47,073 nt of DNA from the NCBI GenBank assembly GCA_015146655.1, contig VKHL01000197.1:1-47073 (forward strand), written 5' to 3'. A program made the position numbers and the translations under genes. Shown one piece after another: positions 11,831 to 24,921 of the stretch (position 1 is the stretch's first letter; each line of letters opens with the position of its first letter). The notes below the pieces were generated by a model. The model was not told the DNA's origin and searched no databases. It was given only the letters and a program-made list of their open reading frames with translations. Origin of the DNA: Ochromonas danica. Lineage: Eukaryota > Sar > Chrysophyceae > Chromulinales > Chromulinaceae.

Positions 11831-14800
11831 TACAAGCCTTACTTACAATATCTTCTTTGTTAACATCAACTCTATTGTCTGCAAGAAGAATCTTAACAAC
11901 GTCTTCATGACCATTGTCACATGCACAGTGTAATGGAGTTCTTCCAAGCTATTCACATATAACAAACACAGAATACAATAACAATAACTATCATATATCA
12001 TCTTCATAACAATAATAATAATAATAATATATACACTATTAAAAACACTATTACACTTCATATACTACAACTAGTTACTACAACCATATACCATATTCTA
12101 TAACCTCTTCTTGCTTATTCTGTTTATTAACATATACATGACAATAACAAAACACTGTACAAGACTTACTTACCTCATTCTCCTTGTTAACATTAACTCT
12201 ACTGTCTGCTAGAAGAATCTTAAGACCTTCCACATGACCATTCTCACATGCATAGTGTAATGGAGGTGCTCCAATCTATTAACATACACCAAACACATAA
12301 TATAATAAGAATACCTATCGTATATCATCTGCATTATAATAATAACAATAATAATATATACACTATTACTAACACTATCACACTTCATATACTATAACTA
12401 GTTACTATACCATATTCTATCATTACATTGCTATCATACAGTATAACAGAATATAACATAACTACAATCATCTATACTAAGCTGTAGTCTTAGACAACAA
12501 TCACAATGGCTATATCACTTATACAGCTTGAGTAGAAATAGGAAACACAGATAGCTTATAGTATAGTATAGTATAATATAGTATAGTATAATATAGTATA
12601 GTATGGTATAGTATAGTATAGTATAGTATAATATAGTATAGTATAGTATAGTATAGTATAGTATAGTATAATATAGTATAATATAGTATAGTATAATATA
12701 ATATAGTATAGTGTAGTATAGTATAATATAGTATAGTACAGTATAGTTATAAACAACATATACAAATACTACCATACAATGTATATTACACTATAGTATA
12801 GTGATGTAGACAATAATCACAACTGCTATAAAACATACATATTTAAAGTCAGAGTAACACAGGTCTTATGATATCCTTTCTTACCCTATTCTGTTTGTTA
12901 ACATCAAACCTACTGTCTGCAAGAAAAATCTTCACAAGCTCCACACTACCGCTCTCACATGCATAGTGTAATGTAGTATCACCATTCTATTAACATACAA
13001 CAAACACATAACATAATAAGAATAACTACTATCATATCATATATCATCTTCATTATCATAACAATAATAATATAGACACTATTACTAACACTATCACACT
13101 TCATATACTATAACAACTATTTACTATACCACATTCTCTCGTTGCATTGCTATCATACCATAGAACACAATCTACATACGTATCAGATAACTACATACAT
13201 GTCTGAACTATAATATTATCGTACAGTCATGTAGACAATAACCACAACTGCAATATTACCTATTACAATCATTGCGATGCATGATTTTTAATGGCCTTCC
13301 TTACCTTACTCAGCTTGATAGCATCAACTCTAATATCTGCGAGAAGAATCTTAACAACCTCAACATAACCATACTGACATGCACAATGTAATGGAGTTCT
13401 TCCATTCTATTCACATACAACAAACACATAATATGATAAGAATAACTATCATATATCATCTTCATTATTAAAACAATAATAATAATATATATACTATTAC
13501 TAACACTATCACACTTCATATACTATAACAACTAGTTACTATATCATATTCTATCATTACAATACTATCATACAGTATAACAGAATCTAACATAACTACA
13601 ATCATCTACACTACACCATACAGTATTATGGTCAAGTGGACATACACTACTCCCATATCACAAATTCATAATCAAAGTCACGCATAATTTATAACAGCCT
13701 TCCTTACCATATCCTCCTTGTTAACATCAAAATCAAATTTAAGCAGAAGCTCTACCAACTTCAGATGACCATTCTCACATGCACAGTCCAATGGAGTATG
13801 TCCCCTCTATTCACATACAACAAACACATATTATGATAAGAACAACTATCATATACTATCTTCATTATCATAATAACAAATACTATAATATATAATATAT
13901 ACACTATTACTAACACTATCACACTTCATATATTACAGCTAGTTACTATACCATATTCTATAATTACATTGCTATCATACAGTATAACAGAATCTAACAT
14001 AACCGCAAACACAAACTTTTACTATACCATGCTATAGTCATGTAGATAATCGAAACTGCTATATCGCACATTGACCATCATGAGCATATGACTTATTACA
14101 GCCTTCCTTACATAATTTAGCTTTTTAACGTCATCTCTGTTGTCTGCAAGAAGAATATTAACAACTTCTACACTACCACTCTCACACGCATAGTGTAATG
14201 CAATATCTCCATCCTATTCACATACAACAAACACATAATATAATAAGAACAACTATCATATAACATCTTCATTATCATAACAATAATAATAATATATACA
14301 CTATTACTAACACTATCACACTTCATAATAACAATAACTAATTTATACTACTATTCATCGTCATACGAATCATTATAAATATCATGTAAACTATTCCTAT
14401 CATCATAGCAATAATATATACAATACTACCAACACTACCACCCATAACACCCTACCCTATAGCTGGTTACTCAATAATCTTATCTCATTGAATTGTTATC
14501 ACACAGTAAAACAGAATCTCAGAAAAATACATATATCTATATTATAATATAGCATAGAACAGAATAGCGTAGTACAAAACAGTGTAATTACACGTGGTCT
14601 GTCACAACCTTACTTACCTTAGCCTCCTTGTTAACTTCAACTCTACTGTCTGCAAGCAGAAGCTTCACTATTTCTACATGACACTTCTCACATGCATAGT
14701 GCAATGACGTATTTCCATCCTATCCACATGCAAACAAGAATAACTAACATATATCATAGTCATGTGGACAGTCCCCGCTACTACTGCATTACTTATACAC

Positions 14801-17800
14801 ACTCATAGTCATAAATACTGTATAATAGCCTTCCTTACTTTATTCTGCTTGTTAACATCAACTCTACTGTCCGATAGCAGCAGCTTTACCACGTCCACAT
14901 GGCCATTTCGACATGCATAGTGTAATGGGTTCCATCCATACTGATCAAATACAAACAAACACACCATATCATATACCATCTTCATCATCGTCATAACAAT
15001 AATATATATACGATTACTAACACCACTAGAACTAGTTACTCAACCCTCTTCTCTCTTTGTATTGCTATCATAGAATACAACAGCATTTCACATAACTACA
15101 CGCATGATAATCGTGTACACAATGATCAACTGCTATAAATCATTTATTCAGGTTCATAGTCACACAAGACATATAGTAGCGTTTCTAACCTTATCTTCCA
15201 TGTTAAAATCTGCTCTAATGTCAGATAGCAGAATCCGCACCACCTCGACATGGCCAGCCAAACATGCTACAATCAATGGAGTGTATCGGAGCTAACACAG
15301 GCAGGAGCAACAATAAGAAATGATTGTTTCCTCTTCTTCTAACTAATCATCATGATCATTCTTCACTTACCTTGCCAATCACAGTATTCACGGCTATCTC
15401 TGGATGCAGTAGCAGTAATCTCACTATCTCTGCATCACCCTTTGCAGCTGAAATGTGAAGCGCTGTTACTCCCTACAGACCATTTACACAACACATCCCA
15501 ATACCATTATTATCATATCATAATCAACATAATACATGCTATCAAGCTTTCAAGATATTCCATCTCAAACTTCTGTCACTAATAGGGTAATGTTGTGAAG
15601 CACACTAGCTATACGATGGTCACTCCACTCTCACTTTACCACACCACATACCTCTAATCCTTTGCCCCACTTTTCATCACTGAGATCTGCTGTAAAGCCT
15701 CGATTGATATCCTCTGCAGGAATCTTAGCCACTGAACCCAAAGCCTCCAGCTCTTGCAAAAGAGACACTTCTCCCGATTCAACCATTGGTTGCAAGCTGC
15801 TTTTGACCATTGACAAAAGCAGTTTAACTCGTATCTCTTGCATCAGATCAAGTGGCACTCCCTCCTGCTGGATCCTTTGCAAGTCACGAAGCACATTATT
15901 TAATTTTGGCTCTCTGGAGTTATTGTCACCAATCTCACGTAAATGCTCCACCTTCGTCACACCATTCAGATATCGACCATTCACTTCCTCTGGACTCTCA
16001 AAGCTATTCTTGCACAGCTCCTCCAGATCCACACTGCATCCTAATACGATCAACAACTCTATCGCTTTATCATGGGATAACGATGACAATTCCCTCTTGA
16101 CTAAAGCAGACTCTTTGCTGGAAGAGGGAGACGATGCTGCTTCCTCCAGCTGCATACACAATGATGAGGTAAGAGTTGTTGGCTAGCAATAAAGAGAAAG
16201 AGATGTCATGATTACCTTCATTGGGGAGGAGAGAGAGGTCACTTCAGAAACCTTCTTTTTCATCATCACATTCACTTCATTCACTTTTTCCAATATCACT
16301 TCTCCTTTCTGTCTGACCCCCATCACTTCTTCCTTCACTCCAACAACCTCTTCATAATGCTTGTCCATCTTCGCAGCCAATGCCTCATTGCTTGCCTTCA
16401 GACTCTCTTCCAACCCACCGAGATCCCTCAGAGACAAGGGGTCCTGACTCTCCATCTTCTGTTGCAGTGACTTTATCTCCCTCAAAATGGCAACATTGCC
16501 TTCTCCTACCTCTTCTCTCAACCCCTTCAACAACTCCTTCAACTTCCCAGGGTCACTCTTCAACTCCCGTAGTTCTGCCATCAGATCCTCGCTCTGAGCA
16601 TTCAACTCATTGCGCAAGGCAACCATCTCTTCTCGTCGCTTATCTTCGGCTGACATCGTCAAGCAGATATTTAATGCCGAAGCACACTGGTCAATACGCT
16701 TATGGAAGTCATTCAAGCTCTCTGCCACAGTCTGGCGAAAGAAGACCTTCTTCGTCGCTCTCTTGGCTTGACCCCAGACAGGCCCTCCCTGTTTCGTGAA
16801 CTTCCTCACAAACTCACCGATCTCAGTCAACAAGGTCAGCAAGGACTGGATGGACATCTCCAGAGAGGCATTATCAGGGAATCGATCTTTCCCTGCCCAT
16901 TCTTGAAGACAACTGTCAAAAATACGGACTCGATCGCACAACAGTAGACATGCTTCTTGATTCTCATTCAATTCTTTGCGAAGGGTGTAGATGTCTTCAA
17001 TAAGTTTTATACCATTATGTGGCATGTGTGACATGACTGGTTTCAGTGGTATCAACTCCATTTTTTCCTCACAGGTACCTTCCCTTGGTATCACTTTTTC
17101 TTCTTCTTCTTCCTCTTCCTTCACTCGAATAACCTCTTCGTGCTTTGCCATCTTCACAACCAAAACCTCATTGCTTGTCTTCAGACTCTCTCCCAGCCTC
17201 ACAAAATCCTTCATTGACAAGGAGTCTTCTCCGTCCGCCATGTGCTGCAGGGAATTTATCTCCTTCAGAACGGCAGTGTTGTCTTTACCTATGTCTTCTC
17301 TCAACGCCTCTAACAACTCCTTCAGCTTACCAGGAACTCTCCTCGATCTCCACAGTTCCTCCATCAGATCCACACTATGAGCGTTCAACTCATCGCGCAA
17401 AGCAAGCAACTCTTCCCAGGGCTTGTCCTCGGCTGATATCGTCAAGTTGATGTTTAACGCCAAAGCACACTGGTCTATACGGCGATGGAAGTCATCCAAG
17501 CTCTCTGCCATACTCTGACGAAACAAGACCTTCTTCGTCGCTCTCTTGGCTTGACCCCAGACAGACCCTCCCTGCTTCGTGAACTTCCTCACAAACTCAT
17601 CGATCTCAGTCAACAAGGTCAGCAAGGACTGGATGGACATCTCCAGAGAGGCATTATCAGGGAATCGATCTTTCCCTGCCCATTCTTGAAGACAACTGTC
17701 AAAAATACGGACTCGATCGCACAACAGTAGACATGCTTCTTGATTCTCATTCAATTCTTTGCGAAGGGTGTAGATGTCTTCAATAAGTTTTATACCATTA

Positions 17801-18600
17801 TGTGGCATGTGTGACATGACTGGTTTCAGTGGTATCAACTCCATTTTTTCCTCACAGGTACCTTCCCTTGGTATCACTTTTTCTTCTTCTTCTTCCTCTT
17901 CCTTCACTCGAATAACCTCTTCGTGCTTTGCCATCTTCACAACCAAAACCTCATTGCTTGTCTTCAGACTCTCTCCCAGCCTCACAAAATCCTTCATTGA
18001 CAAGGAGTCTTCTCCGTCCGCCATGTGCTGCAGGGAATTTATCTCCTTCAGAACGGCAGTGTTGTCTTTACCTATGTCTTCTCTCAACGCCTCTAACAAC
18101 TCCTTCAGCTTACCAGGAACTCTCCTCGATCTCCACAGTTCCTCCATCAGATCCACACTATGAGCGTTCAACTCATCGCGCAAAGCAAGCAACTCTTCCC
18201 AGGGCTTGTCCTCGGCTGATATCGTCAAGTTGATGTTTAACGCCAAAGCACACTGGTCTATACGGCGATGGAAGTCATCCAAGCTCTCTGCCATACTCTG
18301 ACGAAACAAGACCTTCTTCGTCGCTCTCTTGGCTTGACCCCAGACAGACCCTCCCTGCTTCGTGAACTTCCTCACAAACTCATCGATCTCAGTCAACAAG
18401 GTCAGCAAGGACTGGATGGACATCTCCAGAGAGGCATTATCAGGGAATCGATCTTTCCCTGCCCATTCTTGAAGATAACTGTCAAAAATACGGACTCGAT
18501 TACACAGCAGTAGACAAGCTTCTTGCTTGTCATTCAATTGTTTTTGAAGGGTGTAGATGGCTTGAAGTAGTTTTATTCCGTCAACTATCAAATCAAGCAT
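10898..18600 (-). CDS. Gene B: three MLKL-like N-terminal modules, SAM-like domain, 11 ankyrin exons
   Basis: Start ATG at 18600 (MLDLIVDGIKLL). Exon 1 (18600-16216, 795 codons) holds three tandem modules of about 261 residues. Each has a four-helix-bundle-like region (ACLLLCDRVRIF, SLLTLLTEIDEFVRKF, DFHRRIDQCALALNINL) resembling MLKL/Cbl N-terminal domains, followed by a coiled coil. Exon 2 (16149-15652) encodes the SAM-like domain plus a degenerate ankyrin cap. Ankyrin exons, all phase 0: 15472-15371, 15294-15190, 14940-14839, 14719-14618, 14213-14112, 13806-13708, 13406-13305, 12986-12885, 12275-12174, 11948-11847, and terminal 10984-10898. Most encode 34 residues. No kinase domain is present. 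The terminal exon has lost one G relative to gene L, so it ends early in a new frame. Inferred role: ankyrin sensor or scaffold coupled to a membrane-active bundle. Function is unproven. Confidence 0.8.
11143..11709 (-). repeat. (TATAC)n array, last intron of gene B
   Basis: About 560 bp of TATAC on the gene's sense strand (TATAG as printed), with scattered TATAT and TACAC variants and some higher-order blocks (the segment with GTACAGTGTTGTATAG occurs twice, near 11390 and 11528). The homologous intron of gene L has about two units. Confidence 0.95.
12553..12746 (-). repeat. (TATAC)n array, intron between ankyrin exons 8 and 9 of gene B
   Basis: About 190 bp of the same pentanucleotide, flanked by sequence homologous to the flank of the array at 1-175. 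Confidence 0.95.
16820..18475 (-). repeat. 783-bp near-identical tandem coding duplication in gene B
   Basis: The text at 16801 (CTTCCTCACAAACTC) recurs at 17584 and 18367, a period of exactly 783 bp or 261 codons. The unit at about 16840-17620 and the next one at about 17623-18403 appear identical base for base across the coiled coil and bundle. The third module (16216-16830) has diverged and matches gene A better. Confidence 0.95.
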
Positions 18601-19589
18601 GGTTTTTCTCAATTAAATAAGTTATTATTTTTTTCGTCCCTGTCAATTTTATTTTATTTTATGTGCTATTGAATGATGTCCTATTCGCGTTATTGAATGA
18701 TGGGAATTTCTTTTCTTTGTTGTTGCTCGAACCAGCCGGAACTGGTGGGCTGGCCCGTTGTGGGCCCGGTCCGGTCAACGGGTCTGATTTGCGCACGTAC
18801 AGCACGCACCCCCCTTGACTGTTTCCCAGACCACGTGTAGTCTGGGTCAGTCTGAGTATCTGGGTACTCTTGACTCCCTCTCAATGAGTTTTTGTTGACT
18901 TTGCGGTCCTTCTCGTAACAAAGAACAAACCAAAATCCAAACAAATAACGCTATCGTTGCAGATGTTATTAATAATAACGATTAAAGAGGAACTTATTCG
19001 AAGCGCAGCAAGGAAAGAGTCACCTTTGGCCTCTGCAATAATGAGGATGGATCGGTCAAAGTGAAATCACTCGTGATTGGAACTGCGGCTCGACCTCGAT
19101 GCTTCCCAAGGGATCATATTGCCTTGCCCATTCACTATATGTCGAGAACTCCGGCTGGTATTGATACCGTTGTGTTCAACATATGATTTCTTGCATTTGA
19201 AGAACGGATGAGTGCTAAACATCCTGGAGAGAGAGTGGCTCTCACCACCCTCTCGCCTCGATCTCTCGCCACAAGAATCCAAGAGACCGTCTTGACGTGT
19301 TTCATCACTTTACCAATGATGTTTTGTGCAAGATGGGCAGAAAAATGTAGCTCATGTTACACTCATGAAAACTGGTTCAATACCACCTTATTTATCGAAA
19401 TTCCTCTTCAATACTGTCGTGAACAGCTCTTAATTTAATGATTTATTGAAATATCTTTCAAAAAGTTTACTTGTGCATCTTTTTCATGAGATCTTCCACC
19501 AACTAGTATTTTCTGTTGTTTAAATTGCTCTAAATTCCCAAATTCCCAGTTTCCAGACGCCCAGACAACCCAAACACACGTGGTTCTGG
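18601..19589. other. Gene B upstream region
   Basis: No gene recognised. Contains a locally GC-rich stretch (about 18720-18850) unlike its AT-rich surroundings, with several inverted CCGG-type words, and AT-rich DNA immediately before the gene B start. The promoter of gene B should lie here; no specific element could be identified. Confidence 0.5.
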
Positions 19590-19830
19590 GAAACGTCAAG
19601 TCAAGGGGTGGCCACTGTATCGGTATCGTATCGAATAGTTTTGACCCGATACGATACCGGTAGCCAAAAGTCGACTTTCGAGAAAAACATAGACTTTTGC
19701 TCTTCCAACCTTTGAGGAAAGTAATAAGGTGGACTTTAAAATCACGAAATTAAACTTTAACACCGCTCGGCCAAGTATCGGCGTCGTACTTTTCACTCTC
19801 TGCATCTTACGATGACCCAGTAAAGTCTTC
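19590..19830. repeat. Dispersed palindromic repeat, copy 1
   Basis: Shares an ordered series of words with 37053-37290: a GTATCGTATCG/CGATACGATAC inverted repeat, the palindrome AAGTCGACTT, then GAGAAAAAC and GACTTTTGC. In this copy the inverted repeat is 13 bp (19621-19633 with 19647-19659) around a 13-base loop. It looks like a non-autonomous element or a structured non-coding unit; family unknown. It lies just beyond the 3' end of gene C. Confidence 0.65.
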
Positions 19831-19949
19831 ACATCTAGTCTCATTGTGTTCTTCACACTTGTCTAAGACATTCTGTGGAAAAGACGAAAGACAGACAATA
19901 AGTCAGTCAACGACTGCAGAGATTGTAGCAACTAATTGCCTCGGTAATA

Positions 19950-22900
19950 TCACCAAGTTAGCATGGAAGTTTCGACGACGTCTAATGAATGCGACGTCAT
20001 CAATTTGCTCTGATTTTTTGTACATGTTCTCTCAGTAATCGTCTAATCTCTTCCGTTGCTGCCACATCTAAAGCAGTCTTTCCATTCTGATTCAACCATA
20101 ACAATAACAAATATAATGAGAATAACAACAATTCATAATAGCCAGATTAGGATAACTTTTGAGATAATCTATTCACATGCAATAAAACTCACATATGCTA
20201 AGAATAACTAACATAATATATATATCATTTTCATCATCATATCAATAATATATAAACTTTTACTACACTTCACATACTATACATGGTTACATATAATACG
20301 CCTTCTCTCACATACAATCATGCAGCACAAAAGAATATCACAAAACAATAAACATCAATACCAAACAATGCTGTAGTCACGCAAGCAAGCATAGAAGAAG
20401 GGAGACCTTCCATACTATTCATAAAGTACCAAATAAGAATAAATATTATTCAGTATGGCAAGCACACAACTTTTTATCTTAGACTATCTCTGAAGGGTAG
20501 TACTTAGCCTTCTTGTACTACCCTTCAGAAGTCTACTTGCACATCTCCTCTCATTTTTTCATTGCTCACATAAAGAACAGGTAATGCTATGCCATCCATT
20601 CACAATAATATTCACACATAACCTCTAATACTAGTCTCCTTTACCTCATCTTCCTTGTTAACATCCGCTGTACTGTTGTCAAGAAGAAACTTCACCACTT
20701 CTTCGCAACGAAAACCACACGCTATGTGCAGTGGAGTATGTCCATTCTATACAAACACACCAAACAAATAGTTCGATAAGAGCAACTAACACATACAGTA
20801 CCACTTTCATCGTGGTAACAGATCATACACTACTGTTACTACTACCATACACAACATATAACCACACATACTCAAATAACTCATACCATTTATGACTCTC
20901 ATAGAGAAGAACAGTAACACAACAGTGAAGTAGATATACTCATAAACTATAACACCTCACAAGTGAACTCATTCAAACAGTCACATGACTTATAACGCTT
21001 TCATACCTTGTTCTGCTTGTTAATATCCGCTCCACTATTCAGAAGGCACTTTACCATCTCTACAATACCTCGGCGACATCCAATGTGCAAAGGAGTGTTT
21101 CCTTCCTATTCAAGTACATAAATTTAGTTCAGGCCTAGTCAGCTACGTCATAGTGCTACATTCATCACTAGAAAATTGCCATCACCAATACTCCTATTAA
21201 TTTCTAACCCTAGAGAACTAAATATACTCATGAACAATCATTATCAAGCATGTAATATAAACTTAGTCACAACCTCTTTTACCTTGTTCTCCCTACTCAC
21301 TTCCACCCGATCGTTCTCAAGGAGAATGCCCAATAGTATCACATTACCCGGGTTTTTCATATCAACCGATTCACATACATAATTCAATGGAGTGTATCCC
21401 GCCTATTCATTATAAACCAACCAAACACACAGTAAAATAAGAATAGCCAACATGTATTATCTTCAGCAGCACACAACATAACATAATACAACCACTATTT
21501 TCACAACTGCTACTATTATTCATAACAACCAGTAAAATCTGCTACCACAGCATCTCCTCACACCTACTTGTTCTCATGCGAAGGAGAACACAAACAACGA
21601 TAACAAATTATAGTCATAGGCAATCATACACTACATTACAACCTATTTGCAATACTGGTTACACAAACCTTATTATCCATGTTAACATCTACTCGATCGT
21701 CCTCAAGGAGAATCTTCACTGCCTCCACATGAGCCTGCTGGCAGGCAATGAAAAATGGAGTACTTTCGTCCTAGAGACACACACCAAACATATTGTGATA
21801 AGAATATCTTGAGTACTTCGCCTTCATCATGACAGACATACTATCTATACTTCTCTCCACATCGCATAACATTTTTATCAAACTACTCCTCTCATTCCAT
21901 TGTTCTCGAAAAACACAGATAACCAAATATATTCATGAACAATCAATGATATGTACCATACAACCTATTTCGAATGGCCAGTCACACATGGCCTACTGTA
22001 ATTTCCTTTACCTTTTTCTCCTTCTTGTTAACATCCACTCGACTATCTTTCAGCAGATTTTCCACAATCTTCATATGACCTTTCTTGCATGCAATGTGTA
22101 ACGAAGTCCTCCCAACCTATTAAGACAACCGCGATAAGAACAACTGGCCCAGATTGCTCTCAAACAGCAAATAACTAAAGTAGATAGACACAGCATATTC
22201 GAAATCATTATACAAGGTACATTTTCACCTCCCTTACCTTATCCACCTTGCTAACGTCTAATCGATCACTTGTGAGGAGAGTGCTCAACACCTCGACATG
22301 ACCCCTTTCACATACAGTGTGCAATGGTGTGTATCCCAGCTATGTAAATACATCGAAGACATAGTACCATAAGAACAACTACTCTCAAACATTTTTCAAA
22401 ATCATAGAACCATTTTCAGAATTGCAAACATAGTCACAACTACTGCTATGTTTAACAGTCAACTAAAACATTTCATCTCGCTTTATAATGCTCTTACAGC
22501 AGCATACAAAAACTGCTAATTGGTCCATTTTGCATGATCGCAAATAACCTGAAAACATCTGCCTTACCTCATTCTCTTTGTTAATATCAACTCGCTCAAC
22601 CCCCAGGAGCATCTTCACTACCTCTGCCTGATCTCCCTCACATGCAGTGTAGAAGGGAGTATACCCAATCTAGTAATAACAATACATCGAACACAGAATA
22701 AATAATGCATACCATCTTCATCATCACAAAACGAATGACCACTATGTGATGGTAATCAACACACAAACTACAACACGACCTATTTCTGCGGCCAATAACA
22801 CTCTCTCATACCTTGTTCTCCTTGGTGACATCCACTTGCTTGTTCGACAAAAGAAGCCCCACCACCTTCTCTTGGCCGTTCTTACAAGCAACATGTAACG

Positions 22901-24921
22901 GAGTCCACCCATCCTGGTCACAAACAAGTACCATTCCAACATACGCAAAAGTACAGTAAAGAGAGATAGAGATAGAGTTAAAGCAATTTGTAACCAACAA
23001 TAAATACTCCATATAGTACACACATCCAATTACTGCACATGTCATAATCACTAGCCTCGCATATCTCACTGTTAACAAGCTTACCTCACGAGCAGCGATA
23101 TTCATATCAACCCGACTATCTGACTGTAAATGCTTCACTACCTCAACATGCCCATGAAAGCATGCATAATGCACTGGAGTCCACCCATTCTAATACATGA
23201 AATAAATAAAACAAGAATATCTTCTCAATTTCCAGTTGATCATGATCATCATCATGACTCACCTCACTGTCTAGGGCATTCACTGCGATCGCTGGATGCA
23301 GCATCAGTAATTGTACCATCTCTACATGACCCTTCGCAGCGGCGATATGAAGCGCTGTCACTCCCTACAGACCATTCATCACAGAACATCACAAAACAAC
23401 CATTATAGGCATAATACTTAGTACGTGGTAATGTTGTCGCACATCATATATTCCATGCCATGAACATCACACAAACATAACAGTACACTATCAATATTAA
23501 TATATAATATATTATTACATCAATATTATAGACACTCCACTATCACACTACCTACCTTAGATCCCCATCCTTCACGACTAAGATCTGCTGTAAAACCTCG
23601 ATTGATAACCTCTGCAGGAATCTTAGCAATCGAATCTAAAGCCTTCAGCTCGTCTAATGCAGACACTTCTCCTGATTCGGTCATGTGCTGCAAGCTGCTT
23701 ATGACCATTGATACCAACAGATTTCGCCTTATCTCTTCCATCACGACAAGTGGCACCCCCTTTTTCCTGATTCTATGTAGTTCGCCTAGTATCTTGTTTA
23801 ATGTGCGACCAGTGGATTTCGTGTCGCCGATCTCCCACAAGTGCTTCAACTTCTTCACACCATTCAGATATTGACCATTCACTATCTCCGGCTGCTCAAA
23901 GCTCTTCTTGCACAGCTCCTTCAGATCTGGACTACATCCCAATCCGATCACCAGCTCTATGGCTTCATCATGGGATAACGATGACAATTCCCTCTTGACT
24001 GAAGCAACATTTTTGCTCGAAGATACCGCTTCCTGTTGCATAGAATGACAAGATAAATGTTTTCGACTGGAAATATAGAGAAAGAGATATTATGATTACC
24101 TTCATTGGGGAGGCGAGAGAGAAAGGAACTGCCAGACTTGATTTCTCCTCTGCAGGTCTCGCAATTGTCTTCATATAGTTCTTATCACTGGGTAATGCCT
24201 TGGGGTGATGAGGATCCCCTCCCATCTTTGCCAGCATATCCACCTCAATATCATCGTCCTTTCTTTGAACAACCTCTTCGTTACGCTTCGCGATCTCCAC
24301 AACCAAAGGCTCATTGCTTGCCTTCAGAGTCTCTTCCAACCTTACCAGATCATTCATTGATAAAGAGGATTGTCCCTTCACCTTGTGCTGCAGAGACTGA
24401 AGCTCCCTAAAAATCGCATCATTACCTTCTTCAGCCTCTTTCCTAAACATCAGCATCAACATCTCGAGTAATTTATTCAGCTTGTCTCGATCTCCCTTTA
24501 AATCCAATAGTCCCTCTGGCAGATCCTCATTACTAGGGTTCAACTCGACGCGCAAGGCATCCATCTCTTCCCGTCGCCTATCCTCGGCTGGCGCCGTCAA
24601 GCTGATTTTCAATGTTGAAGCGCATTCATCAATGCGGTGATGGAAGTCCCTGAAGCGCAAGGCTCGTATCGAAAACGACTCATTAGGGCCTTTCATGGAG
24701 GTGATCTCTTTGACAAAGTTAACGATCTCAGTCAACAAGCTCAACAAGGACTGCACGGGGATCTCCAGAGAGGCATTTGCACGGAATTGCAGACAACTAT
24801 TAAAAATAAGGACACGATTACAGAGTAATTGGCAAGCCTTTTGATTTTCATTCAACTTCTGTTGAAGGGCACAAATGTCTTGAATTAGTTGCTCAACGTT
24901 GTTCATTGAGCCCTCCATCAT
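19950..24921 (-). CDS. Gene C: MLKL-like module, post-kinase tail remnant, SAM-like domain, 11 ankyrin exons
   Basis: ATG at 24921 (a second at 24918). Exon 1 (24921-24100, 274 codons) encodes one bundle (QLIQDICALQQKLNENQKAC, then SLLSLLTEIVNFVKE and DFHHRIDECASTLKISL) and a coiled coil. It passes directly into LAKMGGDPHHPK...ARPAEEKSSLAV, which is homologous to the segment after the kinase domain in gene A, so the kinase core is missing. Exon 2 (24032-23556) is the SAM-like domain and cap. Phase-0 ankyrin exons: 23364-23263, 23189-23085, 22913-22812, 22669-22568, 22339-22238, 22116-22012, 21770-21669, 21402-21283, 21105-21007, 20746-20645 and terminal 20087-19950. The terminal exon starts NGKTALDVAATEEIRR; an apparent extra G then shifts it out of the ankyrin register (LLREH continues in another frame). 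Its repeats are more diverged than those in B and D. Confidence 0.8.
20489..20529. other. Perfect 15-bp hairpin in the last intron of gene C
   Basis: TCTGAAGGGTAGTAC (20489-20503) pairs perfectly with GTACTACCCTTCAGA (20515-20529) around an 11-base loop. It lies between ankyrin exons 10 and 11. It could be a foldback element footprint or an intronic RNA structure; no copy was noticed elsewhere in the window. Confidence 0.85.

Noticed and set aside
16991-18513. Plus-strand open frames repeated at 783-bp spacing opposite gene B exon 1
   Set aside because: They are antisense shadows of the duplicated coding modules, duplicated only because the coding DNA is.
19590-19830. Dispersed repeat as a retrovirus-like or Polinton-like fossil
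   Set aside because: No capsid, polymerase, integrase or protease coding traces and no terminal-repeat pair were seen. Only short palindromes are shared between the two copies.
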